Shown: positions 51,381 to 61,671 of the stretch, in pieces
How positions within the stretch are numbered: the stretch's first letter is position 1
How the letters are laid out: every line of letters begins with the position of its first letter
Source: an uncultured Glaciecola sp.
Lineage (GTDB): Bacteria > Pseudomonadota > Gammaproteobacteria > Enterobacterales > Alteromonadaceae
Reading direction: 5' to 3'
DNA: 64,000 bases
Assembly: GCA_947496235.1 (NCBI GenBank)
Contig: CANMCE010000009.1
Span: forward strand, 62,001-126,000
The notes under the pieces: generated by a model
Seen by the model: only the letters and a program-made list of their open reading frames with translations
What the model was told of the DNA's origin: nothing
Database searches by the model: none
Position numbers and translations under genes: made by a program

Positions 51381-51620
51381 TTACAAATATCTTTGCCCTA
51401 ATCTTTGGAGTTTGGAATAAAAAACTAGCAAAGGAATAATTTTCTCGCTATTAAATTGCCAATTTTATTCAAAAATTCCACTGAATCGTTTAAAAAATGC
51501 ACATTTGTGACCTATAATCCCGTTATTGACGCCATTTATAGATAAAATTGTGTGTTTTTAAACGGTTGATTTGATAGTATCCAATTAATTCTGAGTGACT
51601 AAAAAAGAAATAATATTGCC

Positions 51621-53087
51621 ATGAGTGAGATTTTAATAGTTAGTGACAACCAAGATCGTATTGATACCTTATCTATCATATTAACGTTTTTGGGTGAAAA
51701 CAGCAGCGCAACTAACTATCAAGATTGTATCAATAAAATCAGTAGTAAAGATGTTTTAAGCGCTATTTTAATTGATGGAGAAATGCCTGAATTGGCGGAA
51801 GATATTATTCAACAATTCCCTGACCGCCCATTTATCAATATAGGCTTTCAACTCAGTGGTGATAAAGAATTTAAAAATTTAATTGGTTCTTTATTTGAGC
51901 CCATTACCTACCCAAGTTTTACTGAGCTATTGCGAAAAAGTGAAGACTATTTCACTGCAAACCGTCCTATTTCAACACTAGTGTCGGGCAAAACTAAACT
52001 GTTCAGATCCTTAGTAGGGAACAGTCGTGGTATTACAGAAGTTCGTGATTTGATTGAGCAAGTAGCGCCAGTAGAAGCAAATGTACTAGTGCTTGGTGAA
52101 TCAGGTACTGGTAAAGAAGTTATTGCACGAAATATTCACTATATGTCAAAACGCCGCAAAGGCCCTTTTGTTCCGGTGAACTGTGGGGCTATTCCAGGTG
52201 AATTGCTTGAAAGTGAGCTTTTTGGTCATGAAAAAGGTGCTTTCACAGGGGCGATTAGCGCCCGTAAAGGTCGTTTTGAATTGGCCGAAGGCGGCACCTT
52301 ATTTCTCGATGAAATAGGGGACATGCCCTTGCAAATGCAAGTCAAATTATTGCGAGTGTTGCAAGAGCGAATATTTGAGCGCGTAGGCGGAAATAAAACC
52401 ATGCAATGTGATGTTCGCATTGTGGCGGCAACTCACCGTAATCTAGAATCTATGATTGCAGAAGGCAAATTTAGGGAAGATTTATTTTATCGTTTAAATG
52501 TGTTTCCTATTGAATCGCCAGCCTTACGTGAGCGTGCGCAAGATATTCCGCTTTTATTACAAGAGTTAGCATCGCGTTTAGAAGGTGCTCGCCAAGCCAG
52601 TGTGAAATTCACTCAAAACGCCATGAAGTCTCTGATGTTGCATGATTGGCCAGGAAACGTAAGGGAATTGTCTAACTTGGTGGAGCGTTTGTCTATTTTA
52701 CATCCAAGCAAAGTGATAGATACTCAACACTTGCCTCACAAATATCAATATGACGAAGAAGGCAATTCTCAAGAGCATGCTGTGCCTAACGATGCTAATG
52801 AACGTGATGCAATTAACGCTATGTTCAGATATGCAGAGAATAATCCACTGTCTTCTGATTCCGATATCAGTCAACCTATGGCAACAGACACTGAACTTCC
52901 TTCAGATGGCGTAAATTTGAAAGAGTATTTGTCTGATTTAGAAATTAGTCTAATTAAACAAGCGCTGGATAAACAGGATTGGGTTGTTGCTAGAGCTGCA
53001 GATCAACTTGGGATGCGAAGAACCACGCTAGTTGAAAAAATGCGCAAATATGATATCAACCGTCAAAAAGAACCCGACAACGGTTAA
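51621..53087 (+). CDS. flrA: FlrA, master flagellar activator (sigma-54 dependent)
   Basis: A 488-residue regulator of the FleQ/FlrA family. The N-terminal domain is receiver-like but degenerate. The AAA+ domain has Walker [10 protein letters not shown] (about 154-162), the sigma-54 contact GAFTGA (about 203-208) and Walker [13 protein letters not shown]. The C-terminal Fis-type helix-turn-helix is [20 protein letters not shown]. It switches on the class II flagellar promoters, probably the sigma-54 sites in this window, and c-di-GMP control is known for the family. The 240-base upstream gap suggests its own promoter. Confidence 0.9.
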   Translation: MSEILIVSDNQDRIDTLSIILTFLGENSSATNYQDCINKISSKDVLSAILIDGEMPELAEDIIQQFPDRPFINIGFQLSGDKEFKNLIGSLFEPITYPSFTELLRKSEDYFTANRPISTLVSGKTKLFRSLVGNSRGITEVRDLIEQVAPVEANVLVLGESGTGKEVIARNIHYMSKRRKGPFVPVNCGAIPGELLESELFGHEKGAFTGAISARKGRFELAEGGTLFLDEIGDMPLQMQVKLLRVLQERIFERVGGNKTMQCDVRIVAATHRNLESMIAEGKFREDLFYRLNVFPIESPALRERAQDIPLLLQELASRLEGARQASVKFTQNAMKSLMLHDWPGNVRELSNLVERLSILHPSKVIDTQHLPHKYQYDEEGNSQEHAVPNDANERDAINAMFRYAENNPLSSDSDISQPMATDTELPSDGVNLKEYLSDLEISLIKQALDKQDWVVARAADQLGMRRTTLVEKMRKYDINRQKEPDNG

Positions 53088-53159
53088 TCTTAAGACGGCT
53101 ATTTGACGCTTCATAAATATTTATTGTGTAACTAGCTGAAAATTAAGAATAATTATCAT

Positions 53160-53175
53160 TGGCATAATGAATGCA
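53160..53175 (+). promoter_or_regulatory. candidate sigma-54 promoter of flrBC
   Basis: TGGCATAATGAATGCA keeps the GG and GC spacing of sigma-54 sites with one mismatch in the -12 box (ATGC). It is 37 bases from the flrB start, in the place where FlrA activates flrBC in Vibrio. Confidence 0.55.
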
Positions 53176-53211
53176 TTAGTCTATTCAACAAAAGAATAGG
53201 TAGTGTTTTTT

Positions 53212-54381
53212 ATGTCGTTAAGCGTCACAAAATCTAGAGTCACCGAAAACCAAGAGACAAGAGCAAGCTTAAGTCTTGGTGAGCAAATGCCACCAAATGT
53301 AAGCCATCTAACGTCTAATCATCAGTTAAAACTGAGTAAAGATCAAAACAGACTATCTCACTTGCTTTCAGTTATGCCAGCAGGTGTTCTTGTGATTGAT
53401 CATAAAGGTAAGGTTTCGTTAGCGAATAATCAGGCAAAGCTGCTATTAGAAGAGCCATTGATTGGTAAACTGTGGCGTGAAGTGATTCAACGTGCATTTG
53501 CTCCGAAAGCCGATGATGGGCATGAAGTGAGCATGCGAAACGGCAAAAGGGTTAAAATAGACATATCGCCTTTGACTGAAGAAAAAGGTCAATTAGTGGT
53601 GATTACTGACTTGACTGAAACCCGTGCGTTACAAAATAGAGTCAGTCATATGCAACGACTTTCTTCGTTAGGAAAGATGGTTGCTTCATTAGCACATCAA
53701 GTGAGAACCCCATTAAGCGCAGCGCTTTTGTATGCTGAAAACTTAAAAAGCATTTGTGACAATGATGCGTTAGCCGAGAGATTTTCCGATAAATTGCTTT
53801 CTCGTTTGCATGATTTAGAGTCCCAAGTAAATGACATGTTGTTGTTTGCCAAAAGTGGCGATAATCAAATAGCAAAACCTATGACATCAAAAGATGTTGA
53901 AACCAGTGCCTGTGCACAAGTTGAAGCACAGTTTGTGGCGGCTAATGTGAGCTTTAATCAACAAAACTTGTCTGAATCTTCATTCATTCTTGCCAATGCC
54001 AGTGCATTAGATGGCGCCTTGGGTAACCTTCTACACAATGCGCTTCATGCGGTTTCAGAAGTAGACAACCCTCAAGTCTGTTTATGCATTCAGCAAGCAA
54101 CTGTGAATGCGCTGCCTCATATTGAATTTAAGGTTACCGATAATGGCAAAGGCTTAGGTAACTGTGAGGCACAAAAATTATTCGAACCCTTTTTTACCAC
54201 CAAGTCGCAAGGTACTGGTCTGGGATTGGCGGTAGTAAACACAGTAGCAAAAGCCCATAAAGGTTTTGTTAATTGTGGCAACAATGAATCCGGCGGCGCT
54301 TGGTTTAGCATCTACATTCCTATGTATGATGCAAACAAAACTGAACAAACTTTAGGAGAAGCAGAACGTGAGCAAAACTAA
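53212..54381 (+). CDS. flrB: FlrB, flagellar sensor histidine kinase
   Basis: A 389-residue cytoplasmic kinase without membrane segments. The ATG at 53212 is better spaced from the AGG-type ribosome site than the GTG at 53203. A PAS-like domain (SVMPAGVLVIDHKGKVSLAN) is followed by the HisKA motif LAHQVRTPLSAALLYAENL with the phospho-accepting His, and by an ATPase domain (NLLHNALHAVSE, VTDNGKGLG, TGLGLAVV). It phosphorylates FlrC. It overlaps flrC by 14 bases. Confidence 0.9.
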   Translation: MSLSVTKSRVTENQETRASLSLGEQMPPNVSHLTSNHQLKLSKDQNRLSHLLSVMPAGVLVIDHKGKVSLANNQAKLLLEEPLIGKLWREVIQRAFAPKADDGHEVSMRNGKRVKIDISPLTEEKGQLVVITDLTETRALQNRVSHMQRLSSLGKMVASLAHQVRTPLSAALLYAENLKSICDNDALAERFSDKLLSRLHDLESQVNDMLLFAKSGDNQIAKPMTSKDVETSACAQVEAQFVAANVSFNQQNLSESSFILANASALDGALGNLLHNALHAVSEVDNPQVCLCIQQATVNALPHIEFKVTDNGKGLGNCEAQKLFEPFFTTKSQGTGLGLAVVNTVAKAHKGFVNCGNNESGGAWFSIYIPMYDANKTEQTLGEAEREQN

Positions 54382-55726
54382 GATTTTAATTGTAGAAGAT
54401 GATCATGGTCTGAGAGAAGCTTTAGTCGACACTCTTTTGTTGGGAGGCTATCAGGTTACACCGGTAGATAGTGCTGAATCTGCCATGGTGAAGCTTTCAG
54501 AAGCAGAGTTTGATTTGGTAGTAAGTGATATTCAAATGCAAGGCATGGACGGTCTTTCGTTATTGCGTAGCGTAAAGAACAAATATCCTAAATTGCCTAT
54601 GGTGCTAATGACTGCTTATGCAAACATTAATGATGCTATTCAAGCAATGCGAGATGGCGCAACTGATTATTTATCCAAGCCTTTTGCACCTCAGGTACTA
54701 TTAAACCTTATCGGACGCTATGCGCCTGCGCAGCGAGTAGAATCAAAAGACCCTATCGTTGGTGACGAAAGTAGCCAAGTGTTACTTAATTTAGCCCGCA
54801 AAGTCGCAAAGTCAGACGCTACCGTTATGGTGCTCGGACCAAGTGGTAGTGGTAAAGAAGTCTTATCACGTTATATCCATGATCAATCGCCAAGAAACGA
54901 AGCGCCATTTGTTGCCATTAACTGCGCAGCTATTCCTGAAAACATGTTAGAAGCCACCTTATTTGGATATGAAAAAGGTGCTTTTACTGGAGCAATTCAA
55001 GCCTGTCCTGGTAAATTTGAACAAGCCCAAGACGGCACCATTTTACTTGATGAAATTACTGAGATGGATTTATCTCTGCAAGCAAAATTACTGCGTGTAC
55101 TTCAAGAAAGAGAAGTGGAGCGACTCGGTGGACGCAAAACTATTGGATTAAATGTAAGAGTAATCGCAACAAGTAACAGAGATCTAAAAGAAGCGGTGAA
55201 CCAAGGTAAATTTAGAGAAGACCTTTATTATCGCTTAAATGTATTCCCGATCACTTGGTTACCTTTGAGTCAACGCCCCGGCGATATTATGCCGCTGGCT
55301 GAACATCTCATAGCTCGCCATGCAGCCCAAGCAGGTCAATCTTTGCCAAAACTTACTGCGAGTGCGGTACACAAGTTACTTAATCACAGTTGGCCAGGCA
55401 ATGTTCGCGAATTAGAAAACGTTATTCAACGAGCGTTAATATTGGCTGAAAATGGTCAAATTGATGCCAGTGATTTGTTAATTGAAATGACCCAACCAAT
55501 TTCTGGTCAGACAAGAATTCAAGTTGCTAATGAAAGTCAAGTTTCTGACGATAACAAATTATTAGGTTCAGAATTAAAATTTCAGGAACATCAAATTATC
55601 TTGGATGCACTGCAGCAATGCCATGGTAAACGAAAAGATGTTGCTGAAAAGCTTGGTATTAGTCCTCGTACACTAAGATACAAGTTAGCCAAAATGCGAG
55701 AGTCTGGTATCGAGCTGCCGTGCTAG
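54368..55726 (+). CDS. flrC: FlrC, flagellar response regulator (sigma-54 dependent)
   Basis: A 452-residue NtrC-type activator starting at GTG with AGGAG upstream. The receiver domain carries Asp54 (VVSDIQMQGMDG), the AAA+ domain has GPSGSGKEV and GAFTGA, and the C-terminus has a Fis-type helix-turn-helix (RKDVAEKLGISPRTLRYKLA). It activates class III genes such as the hook and basal-body operons. A strong terminator follows. Confidence 0.92.
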   Translation: MSKTKILIVEDDHGLREALVDTLLLGGYQVTPVDSAESAMVKLSEAEFDLVVSDIQMQGMDGLSLLRSVKNKYPKLPMVLMTAYANINDAIQAMRDGATDYLSKPFAPQVLLNLIGRYAPAQRVESKDPIVGDESSQVLLNLARKVAKSDATVMVLGPSGSGKEVLSRYIHDQSPRNEAPFVAINCAAIPENMLEATLFGYEKGAFTGAIQACPGKFEQAQDGTILLDEITEMDLSLQAKLLRVLQEREVERLGGRKTIGLNVRVIATSNRDLKEAVNQGKFREDLYYRLNVFPITWLPLSQRPGDIMPLAEHLIARHAAQAGQSLPKLTASAVHKLLNHSWPGNVRELENVIQRALILAENGQIDASDLLIEMTQPISGQTRIQVANESQVSDDNKLLGSELKFQEHQIILDALQQCHGKRKDVAEKLGISPRTLRYKLAKMRESGIELPC

Positions 55727-55789
55727 ATACTTTAACCTCTCCCAAGGTTTATGTGTAAGCAGTAGACAATGGATGTCGATTCCCTACTT

Positions 55790-55818
55790 CCGCCCAATCT
55801 CGTTGGGCGGTTTTTTTT
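55790..55818 (+). terminator. rho-independent terminator after flrC
   Basis: Perfect 8-bp stem CCGCCCAA (55790-55797) with TTGGGCGG (55803-55810), loop TCTCG and a T8 run. Confidence 0.93.
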
Positions 55819-55886
55819 GCCAAACTTAACTTCACTGCAACTCATTGCATACCAAATGACAAAAATTGCCGCTTTTTGTAAAAGCA

Positions 55887-55902
55887 TGGCATTACATTTG
55901 CA
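55887..55902 (+). promoter_or_regulatory. sigma-54 promoter of fliEFGHIJ
   Basis: TGGCATTACATTTGCA has the conserved -24 GG and -12 TTGC at the right spacing, 55 bases before the fliE ATG. Confidence 0.75.
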
Positions 55903-55956
55903 CTAGTCATTTTTAGAACAACATAGATTCAAAAAAATGACAGGTGGAGCTTTCTG

Positions 55957-56283
55957 ATGGAAATAAATGCCAGTTCTTTATATCAGGAAATGCAATCAAT
56001 GGTGGCAGAGATTTCATCTCAATCAACGCCACTTCAAAGGGTAGAAACAAATCCTTCTAAAGCTGAGTTTTCAGATATGCTAAATCAAGCGTTAGATGGC
56101 GTAAATGGTCTACAACATACTTCAAGAGATTTGCAACGCAGATTTGAAATGGGTGACCCGGATTTATCACTTGTTGATGTCATGGTTGCCAAGGAAAAGT
56201 CTGGAATCGCATTTGAAGCAACAATTCAGGTCAGAAATAAGGTGCTAGAAGCTTATAAGACCATTATGAATATGCCAGTGTAG
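55957..56283 (+). CDS. fliE: FliE, MS-ring-rod junction protein
   Basis: A 108-residue protein. The C-terminal half contains FSDMLNQALDGVNGLQHTSR and DVMVAKEKSGIAFEATIQVR then NKVLEAYKTIMNMPV, the FliE signature. It connects the MS ring to the rod. A GGTGG ribosome site precedes the ATG. It is the first gene of the fliEFGHIJ operon under a sigma-54 promoter. Confidence 0.93.
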   Translation: MEINASSLYQEMQSMVAEISSQSTPLQRVETNPSKAEFSDMLNQALDGVNGLQHTSRDLQRRFEMGDPDLSLVDVMVAKEKSGIAFEATIQVRNKVLEAYKTIMNMPV

Positions 56284-56297
56284 TAAGGAACTAAAAA

Positions 56298-57998
56298 GTG
56301 GCTGAATCAACTAGTACTGAACTTGCAATTACCGATGATGTAGGCGATAACGATTCTCAACAAGAAGCGCCGCGTAATTTGGTTTTAGATACCTTAAGCA
56401 ATACTGAAACTATTCGACAAATTACCATGGTAGTCACCTTGGTTATTTGTGTGGCTATTGCGTTCTTCATTTTTCTTTGGTCAAAAGAACCCACCTACAG
56501 ACCTATGGCACACATGCCGCCAGAAGAAATGATAGAAACTCTGGACTACTTAGATCAAAGTCAAATTGATTACAAAATTGATGGAAACACGATTTTAGTC
56601 AATGAGTCGCAATTTAAGGATGTTCGTTTAGGTATGGCAAGGGCAGGGATCCAGACGTCAAATGATGAAGGCAGCAACATCATCATGCAAGACATGGGAT
56701 TTGGTGTCAGTCAACGATTAGAACTTGAACGACTTAAACATGCCAGAGAACAGCAAATTGCGCGAACTATCGAAGATATCAATGCAGTCGCCAAAGCCAG
56801 AGTTTTATTAGCCTTACCCAAAGAAAACGTGTTTGCAAGACATTCTAAACCAGCCACAGCCACCGTTGTTGTGACTGCAAGAAGAGGGTCGATTCTTAAG
56901 GGTGAAGAAGTCGATGCAATCGTTGATATTGTCGCTTCTGCAGTGCAAAGCATGGAACCTTCAAATGTTACAGTTACTGACAATAACGGGCGCTTACTAA
57001 ATTCAGGTTCACAAGACTCTGTTAGTGCTCGAGCTCGTAAAGAATATGAATTAGAAAAGAAACGGGAAGACGAATACTTACAAAAAATTGACTCTATTTT
57101 GATTCCTGTTTTAGGCCTGGGTAACTATACTGCGCAAGTTGATGTGAGCATGGATTTTACCAAAGTTGAGCAAACTCAACGTAGCTACAACCCAGATCTG
57201 CCTGCAGTACGCAGCGAAAGTATTTCCGAAACTAACAGTGTGGGTAATGTTATTGCGGGTATTCCAGGTGCTTTGACCAACCAGCCTCCTTTAGATTCTG
57301 ATATTCCTGAAGAAGCCGTCGGCAACGGTAACTCTACGCCAGTGCCAGGTAATAGCAGTAAAGACCAAACCCGTAATTATGAACTTGATACTACCATTAG
57401 CCACACTTCTCAACAAACAGGTGTAATAAGACGCCTAAGTGTGTCTGTTGCAGTTGATCACATGACAACTGTAAACGCAGAAGGTGAAGCGCAATCACAG
57501 CCTATGTCTCAACAAGAATTATTGAACATTCGTCGTTTGCTACAAGGTGGTATTGGTTTTGACGTGACCAGAGGTGATTCGCTAGAAGTAGTGAGCATTC
57601 CGTTTAATCGTTTAGACATAGGTGAAGTAGCGGAAAAACCTTTCTGGGAACAAGAGTTCTTTATGCCTATGCTGAAATTGGTAATGGGTGCATTGGTCAT
57701 CATAGTACTGATTATGGCGGTTATTCGACCCATGCTTAAGAAGCTTATCTTCCCTGACGCAGAAGTGGCAGAGAGCGAAGGTGAAACCAGTCTTGAGCTT
57801 GACCTTGGGGATGAAACTATTGATATGCTAAGTGATGATTTTGATGAAAGTCAGGTTGGTTTTGCCGCTGATGGGTCATTAAGATTACCGAATCTACATA
57901 AAGATGAAGATGTATTAAAAGCAGTGCGTGCGTTGGTGGCAAATGAGCCTGAATTGTCAGCTCAAGTCGTGCGCGGTTGGTTGTTAGAAGACGAATAG
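56298..57998 (+). CDS. fliF: FliF, MS-ring protein
   Basis: A 566-residue inner-membrane ring protein starting at GTG. Membrane helices lie near residues 40-57 (ITMVVTLVICVAIAFFIFLW) and 458-476. Between them are the ring-building motifs (GFGVSQRLELERLKHAREQQ, RVLLALPKENVFARHSKPAT). The C-terminal tail (LRLPNLHKDEDVLKAVRALV) binds FliG. It forms the base of the flagellum and houses the export gate. Confidence 0.94.
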   Translation: MAESTSTELAITDDVGDNDSQQEAPRNLVLDTLSNTETIRQITMVVTLVICVAIAFFIFLWSKEPTYRPMAHMPPEEMIETLDYLDQSQIDYKIDGNTILVNESQFKDVRLGMARAGIQTSNDEGSNIIMQDMGFGVSQRLELERLKHAREQQIARTIEDINAVAKARVLLALPKENVFARHSKPATATVVVTARRGSILKGEEVDAIVDIVASAVQSMEPSNVTVTDNNGRLLNSGSQDSVSARARKEYELEKKREDEYLQKIDSILIPVLGLGNYTAQVDVSMDFTKVEQTQRSYNPDLPAVRSESISETNSVGNVIAGIPGALTNQPPLDSDIPEEAVGNGNSTPVPGNSSKDQTRNYELDTTISHTSQQTGVIRRLSVSVAVDHMTTVNAEGEAQSQPMSQQELLNIRRLLQGGIGFDVTRGDSLEVVSIPFNRLDIGEVAEKPFWEQEFFMPMLKLVMGALVIIVLIMAVIRPMLKKLIFPDAEVAESEGETSLELDLGDETIDMLSDDFDESQVGFAADGSLRLPNLHKDEDVLKAVRALVANEPELSAQVVRGWLLEDE

Positions 57999-58006
57999 GT
58001 GATACT

Positions 58007-59050
58007 GTGCCAGAAAGTAAAGAAATGGTAGAACAAGAAGTAGAATATGACGTTGCTAAGCTCGAAGGTATAGAAAAGGCAGCCATCCTGTTATTAAGCT
58101 TAACGGAAGATGATGCTGCTCAGATCCTACGATTCATGGAGCCAAAACAGGTTCAAGTACTTGGATCGGCAATGGCAAGTATGGATGATATGACACAGCC
58201 AAAGATAACGGCCGTGCATAAACATTTTATTGAAGAAATTCAGAACTACTCGACCATAGGCTTTAAGAGTGAAGACTTTGTTCGCCGAGCGCTTATTTCT
58301 GCATTGGGTGAAGACAAAGCTGCACACCTACTTGATCAGATTATGGCGGGCAGTGGCGCAAAAGGCCTTGAATCTCTTAAATGGATGGATTCAAAACAGG
58401 TTGCGACTATTATTCGCAATGAACACCCCCAAATTCAAACCATTGTTATGTCGTATTTAGAGCCAGAACAATCGGCTGAAATTTTGGCCCAGTTCCCAGA
58501 AAAAGTACGTTTAGATCTGTTAATGCGTGTAGCCAACTTAGAAGAAGTTCAACCTGCGGCATTACAAGAACTAAACGAAATTATGGAGAAACAATTTGCC
58601 GGCCAGGCCGGTGCTCAAGCAGCCAAAATGGGCGGTTTAAAAGCAGCTGCCAACATCATGAACTATCTAGATACCAACATCGAAAATCAATTGATGGATG
58701 CTATCAGAGAACAAGACGAAGAAATGAGTCAACAGATTCAAGACCTTATGTTTGTATTTGATAACTTGATTGATGTAGATGATAGAGGTATTCAAGCGCT
58801 TCTCAGAGAAGTACAGCAAGAATCATTAATGAAAGCGATTAAAGGTGCGGATGAAGATCTTAGAGAAAAATTCACTAAGAATATGTCTAAACGCGCCGCG
58901 GAAATGTTACTTGATGATATAGAAGCTATGGGACCAGTACGCTTAAGTGAAGTTGAAACCGCACAAAAAGAAATTCTATCAGTTGCAAGACGTTTAGCTG
59001 ACGCCGGTGAAATTATGCTTGGCGGCGGTGGCGGTGAAGAGTTTGTATAA
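58007..59050 (+). CDS. fliG: FliG, motor switch protein
   Basis: A 347-residue switch protein. I start it at the GTG at 58007, which has AGGTGA six bases upstream and avoids overlap with fliF; this gives the usual length. N-terminal LEGIEKAAILLLSLTEDDAA binds FliF, and the C-terminal torque domain carries VFDNLIDVDDRGIQALLREV and LREKFTKNMSKRAAEMLLDD with its charged residues. It transmits stator force and controls rotation sense. Its stop overlaps fliH by one base. Confidence 0.94.
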   Translation: MPESKEMVEQEVEYDVAKLEGIEKAAILLLSLTEDDAAQILRFMEPKQVQVLGSAMASMDDMTQPKITAVHKHFIEEIQNYSTIGFKSEDFVRRALISALGEDKAAHLLDQIMAGSGAKGLESLKWMDSKQVATIIRNEHPQIQTIVMSYLEPEQSAEILAQFPEKVRLDLLMRVANLEEVQPAALQELNEIMEKQFAGQAGAQAAKMGGLKAAANIMNYLDTNIENQLMDAIREQDEEMSQQIQDLMFVFDNLIDVDDRGIQALLREVQQESLMKAIKGADEDLREKFTKNMSKRAAEMLLDDIEAMGPVRLSEVETAQKEILSVARRLADAGEIMLGGGGGEEFV

Positions 59051-59853
59051 TGACACAAGCCGACGACAAAACTGAATTTAGTGAGGCTAAGCTTTGGAAT
59101 TTGCCATCTGTCGATGATGCTTTGGCAGAAGATGATGCAAAAACCAATGCATTAAATAAACCTTACAATAAATGGAAATATGAGCCCCCTGAAGAAGAGG
59201 AAGATGTTCGTCCGTTAACAGCAGAAGATATAGAAGCGATCCGTAAATCTGCGTATCAAGAAGGCTTTGAACAAGGCCAAGCTGAAGGCAAAGAGGCTGG
59301 AAAAACACAAGGTTACGAAGAAGGAAAACAACTCGGTTTTGAAGACGCTAAACAAGCTGGATTCGAGGAAGGAATGGCCCAAGCTGAACAAGATATTCAG
59401 GCAAAATTAGCTGAATTAACAGCAATTTTAGAGCAACTCCATCAGCCGTTTAAACAAGTTACCTCCGAATTGAAAAAAGAACTTACCTTGTTAACTGTGA
59501 CCATGGCGAATGCCATTGTGGGTAAACAAATTGAACATGATGAGAGCTTGATTACCGACGCTATAGAAAAGGGCATAGCGACATTGCCGTTAAATGACTT
59601 AGTCACCAGTATTCATTTGCATCCATCACAGATTTCAACGGTACAGGCATACTTACAGGATTTCTCAAACCAGCCGCAACATAATCAAGAAATGCATTGG
59701 CAGTTGGTACCCGATGAATCCATGGCAAAAGGTGGCTGCAAAATTACCACTAAGCAAAATGCAGTAGATTTGTCGATCAAAAGACGTAGCGAACAAGTCA
59801 TTTCACAAGTGCTTTTGGCCCAAGGAATCAACAATGATCCAAGAGCTGATTGA
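59050..59853 (+). CDS. fliH: FliH, flagellar export ATPase regulator
   Basis: A 267-residue protein. The middle has a Gly/Glu-rich repeated helix of the type GxxxG (EGFEQGQAEGKEAGKTQGYE, EGKQLGFEDAKQAGFEEGMA), characteristic of FliH, and the C-terminal domain is VTMANAIVGKQIEHDESLI and following. It holds the FliI ATPase at the export gate and restrains its activity. It overlaps fliI by 20 bases. Confidence 0.92.
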   Translation: MTQADDKTEFSEAKLWNLPSVDDALAEDDAKTNALNKPYNKWKYEPPEEEEDVRPLTAEDIEAIRKSAYQEGFEQGQAEGKEAGKTQGYEEGKQLGFEDAKQAGFEEGMAQAEQDIQAKLAELTAILEQLHQPFKQVTSELKKELTLLTVTMANAIVGKQIEHDESLITDAIEKGIATLPLNDLVTSIHLHPSQISTVQAYLQDFSNQPQHNQEMHWQLVPDESMAKGGCKITTKQNAVDLSIKRRSEQVISQVLLAQGINNDPRAD

Positions 59854-61171
59854 TAGTTTTCGCGATTTGCGTGAACAAGTAGCAGAACCTACGCCAATTT
59901 CTTCTGGCAAACTGGTGCGGGGAGTTGGACTAACCTTGGAAGCTGTCGGTTGTCAAATTCCTATTGGCGGTCGATGTTTGGTCAGAACGACCACAGGAAA
60001 AGTCGAAGCAGAAGTAGTGGGCTTCGCAGATGATATTACGTATTTAATGCCAGCAGAATCTATTCAAGGCATAGTGCCAGGCTCTATGGTTGAACCGATT
60101 TCGATGGATACTGGATTAGCGGTTGGGGATGCATTGCTTGGTCGCGTAATAGACGCCAATGGAAAGCCATTAGATGGTCAAGGACCAATTCAATGCAGTC
60201 ATAGAGTGTCTACCAGCCCGCCGCCGATAAATCCACTGCAAAGAAAACCAGTGAAAGAACCCTTGGATGTTGGCGTGCGCGCCATTAACTCAGTTCTTAC
60301 TGTGGGTAAAGGACAGAGAATGGGGTTGTTTGCGGGCAGTGGCGTGGGTAAAAGTGTGCTTATGGGCATGATGACTCGTGGTACCACAGCCGACGTTGTA
60401 GTGGTTGGTTTAATTGGTGAGCGTGGGCGAGAAGTAAAAGAATTTATTGACGATATTTTATCTCCAGAGGAACGTCAAAAAGCGGTAGTGGTAGCAGCAC
60501 CGGCTGATACATCACCATTGATGCGCTTAAAAGGCAGTGAAACTGCAGTGACCATAGCTGAGTATTTTAGAGACCAGGGCAAAAATGTCCTGTTGTTGAT
60601 AGATTCGTTAACTCGATATGCTATGGCACAACGTGAAATTTCCTTGGCTGTTGGAGAACCTCCAGCGACTAAAGGCTACCCACCTTCAGTATTTGCCAAA
60701 TTACCTGCCTTAGTGGAAAGGGCGGGGAATGGTAATCAGTATCAAGGTTCAATCACCGCTTTTTATACTGTATTGACCGAAGGCGATGACTTGCAAGATC
60801 CCATTGCTGACGCCGCTCGCGCTATTTTGGATGGTCATGTTGTATTATCAAGAGAATTAGCTGAGTCTGGCCATTATCCAGCCATTGATATCGAAGCTTC
60901 TATTTCACGTGTCATGCCCCAAGTGGTTAGCCCTGAGCATGAAGCCAGTGCACGCAACTTAAAACGTGTGTATTCAGCCTATCGACAGAATAAAGATCTG
61001 ATTAACTTAGGTGCTTATGCCAAAGGAAGTGATCAATTAATCGATTTATCTATTGCTGCCGCACCTGCTATTAATGCATTTTTACAGCAGCAAACATCAC
61101 AGGTAGTGCCTTTCGATAATGCCTTAGAAACACTCACCACCCTAGACTCAGGTCTACGGGGCGGTAAATAG
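59834..61171 (+). CDS. fliI: FliI, flagellar type III export ATPase
   Basis: A 445-residue ATPase of the F1-beta/T3SS family. Walker A FAGSGVGKSVLMG lies at about residues 166-178, followed by GLIGERGREVKEF, Walker B VLLLIDSLTRYAMAQREISL and the family's GEPPATKGYPPSVF. It powers or primes export of rod, hook and filament subunits. Confidence 0.95.
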   Translation: MIQELIDSFRDLREQVAEPTPISSGKLVRGVGLTLEAVGCQIPIGGRCLVRTTTGKVEAEVVGFADDITYLMPAESIQGIVPGSMVEPISMDTGLAVGDALLGRVIDANGKPLDGQGPIQCSHRVSTSPPPINPLQRKPVKEPLDVGVRAINSVLTVGKGQRMGLFAGSGVGKSVLMGMMTRGTTADVVVVGLIGERGREVKEFIDDILSPEERQKAVVVAAPADTSPLMRLKGSETAVTIAEYFRDQGKNVLLLIDSLTRYAMAQREISLAVGEPPATKGYPPSVFAKLPALVERAGNGNQYQGSITAFYTVLTEGDDLQDPIADAARAILDGHVVLSRELAESGHYPAIDIEASISRVMPQVVSPEHEASARNLKRVYSAYRQNKDLINLGAYAKGSDQLIDLSIAAAPAINAFLQQQTSQVVPFDNALETLTTLDSGLRGGK

Positions 61172-61183
61172 AGGACGTAAATT

Positions 61184-61639
61184 ATGGCGAGTATTCAGCA
61201 ATTACAACTAGTGGTAGATATTGAAAAAAAGAAAGAGAACACCCTTTTACAACATTATCAAACGGCTAAGCAGTATGTTTTTGATAATCAACGAAAGTTA
61301 TCAGGATTGGAAAACTATCGACTAGAATACCTAAAGCAAATTAAGCAAAAAGTGAATCAAGGTGTAGGAGCGAAAACCTTAATTCAGCACCAAAATTTTG
61401 TAGCTAAGCTGGATAAAGCCTGTCAGCAACAAATTAATATTATTAACCAAGGTGTAATGGCCGAGAATCAGCGCAAGCAACAGTGGCTTTTGCAGCAAAA
61501 GAAAACTAAAGCGGTTGAAGCGCTTATTCAAAAACGTCGAATTCAAGCTCAGATGTTAGAACAAAAGAAAGAGCAGAAACTGTTCGACGAGATTGCCTCC
61601 CAGCGGTTTCATCGCAGCCGGAGTTCTATGGGGTACTAA
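61184..61639 (+). CDS. fliJ: FliJ, export apparatus coiled-coil protein
   Basis: A 151-residue, highly charged coiled-coil protein (QLVVDIEKKKENTLLQHYQT; KKTKAVEALIQKRRIQAQML). Position after fliI and size identify FliJ, the central stalk of the FliI hexamer and chaperone escort factor. The flagellar operon stops here; fliK and the following genes are not in the window. A tandem repeat begins directly after the gene. Confidence 0.88.
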   Translation: MASIQQLQLVVDIEKKKENTLLQHYQTAKQYVFDNQRKLSGLENYRLEYLKQIKQKVNQGVGAKTLIQHQNFVAKLDKACQQQINIINQGVMAENQRKQQWLLQQKKTKAVEALIQKRRIQAQMLEQKKEQKLFDEIASQRFHRSRSSMGY

Positions 61640-61671
61640 TTTCTTTACCCTTTATTGCAACTCTAGTTCGC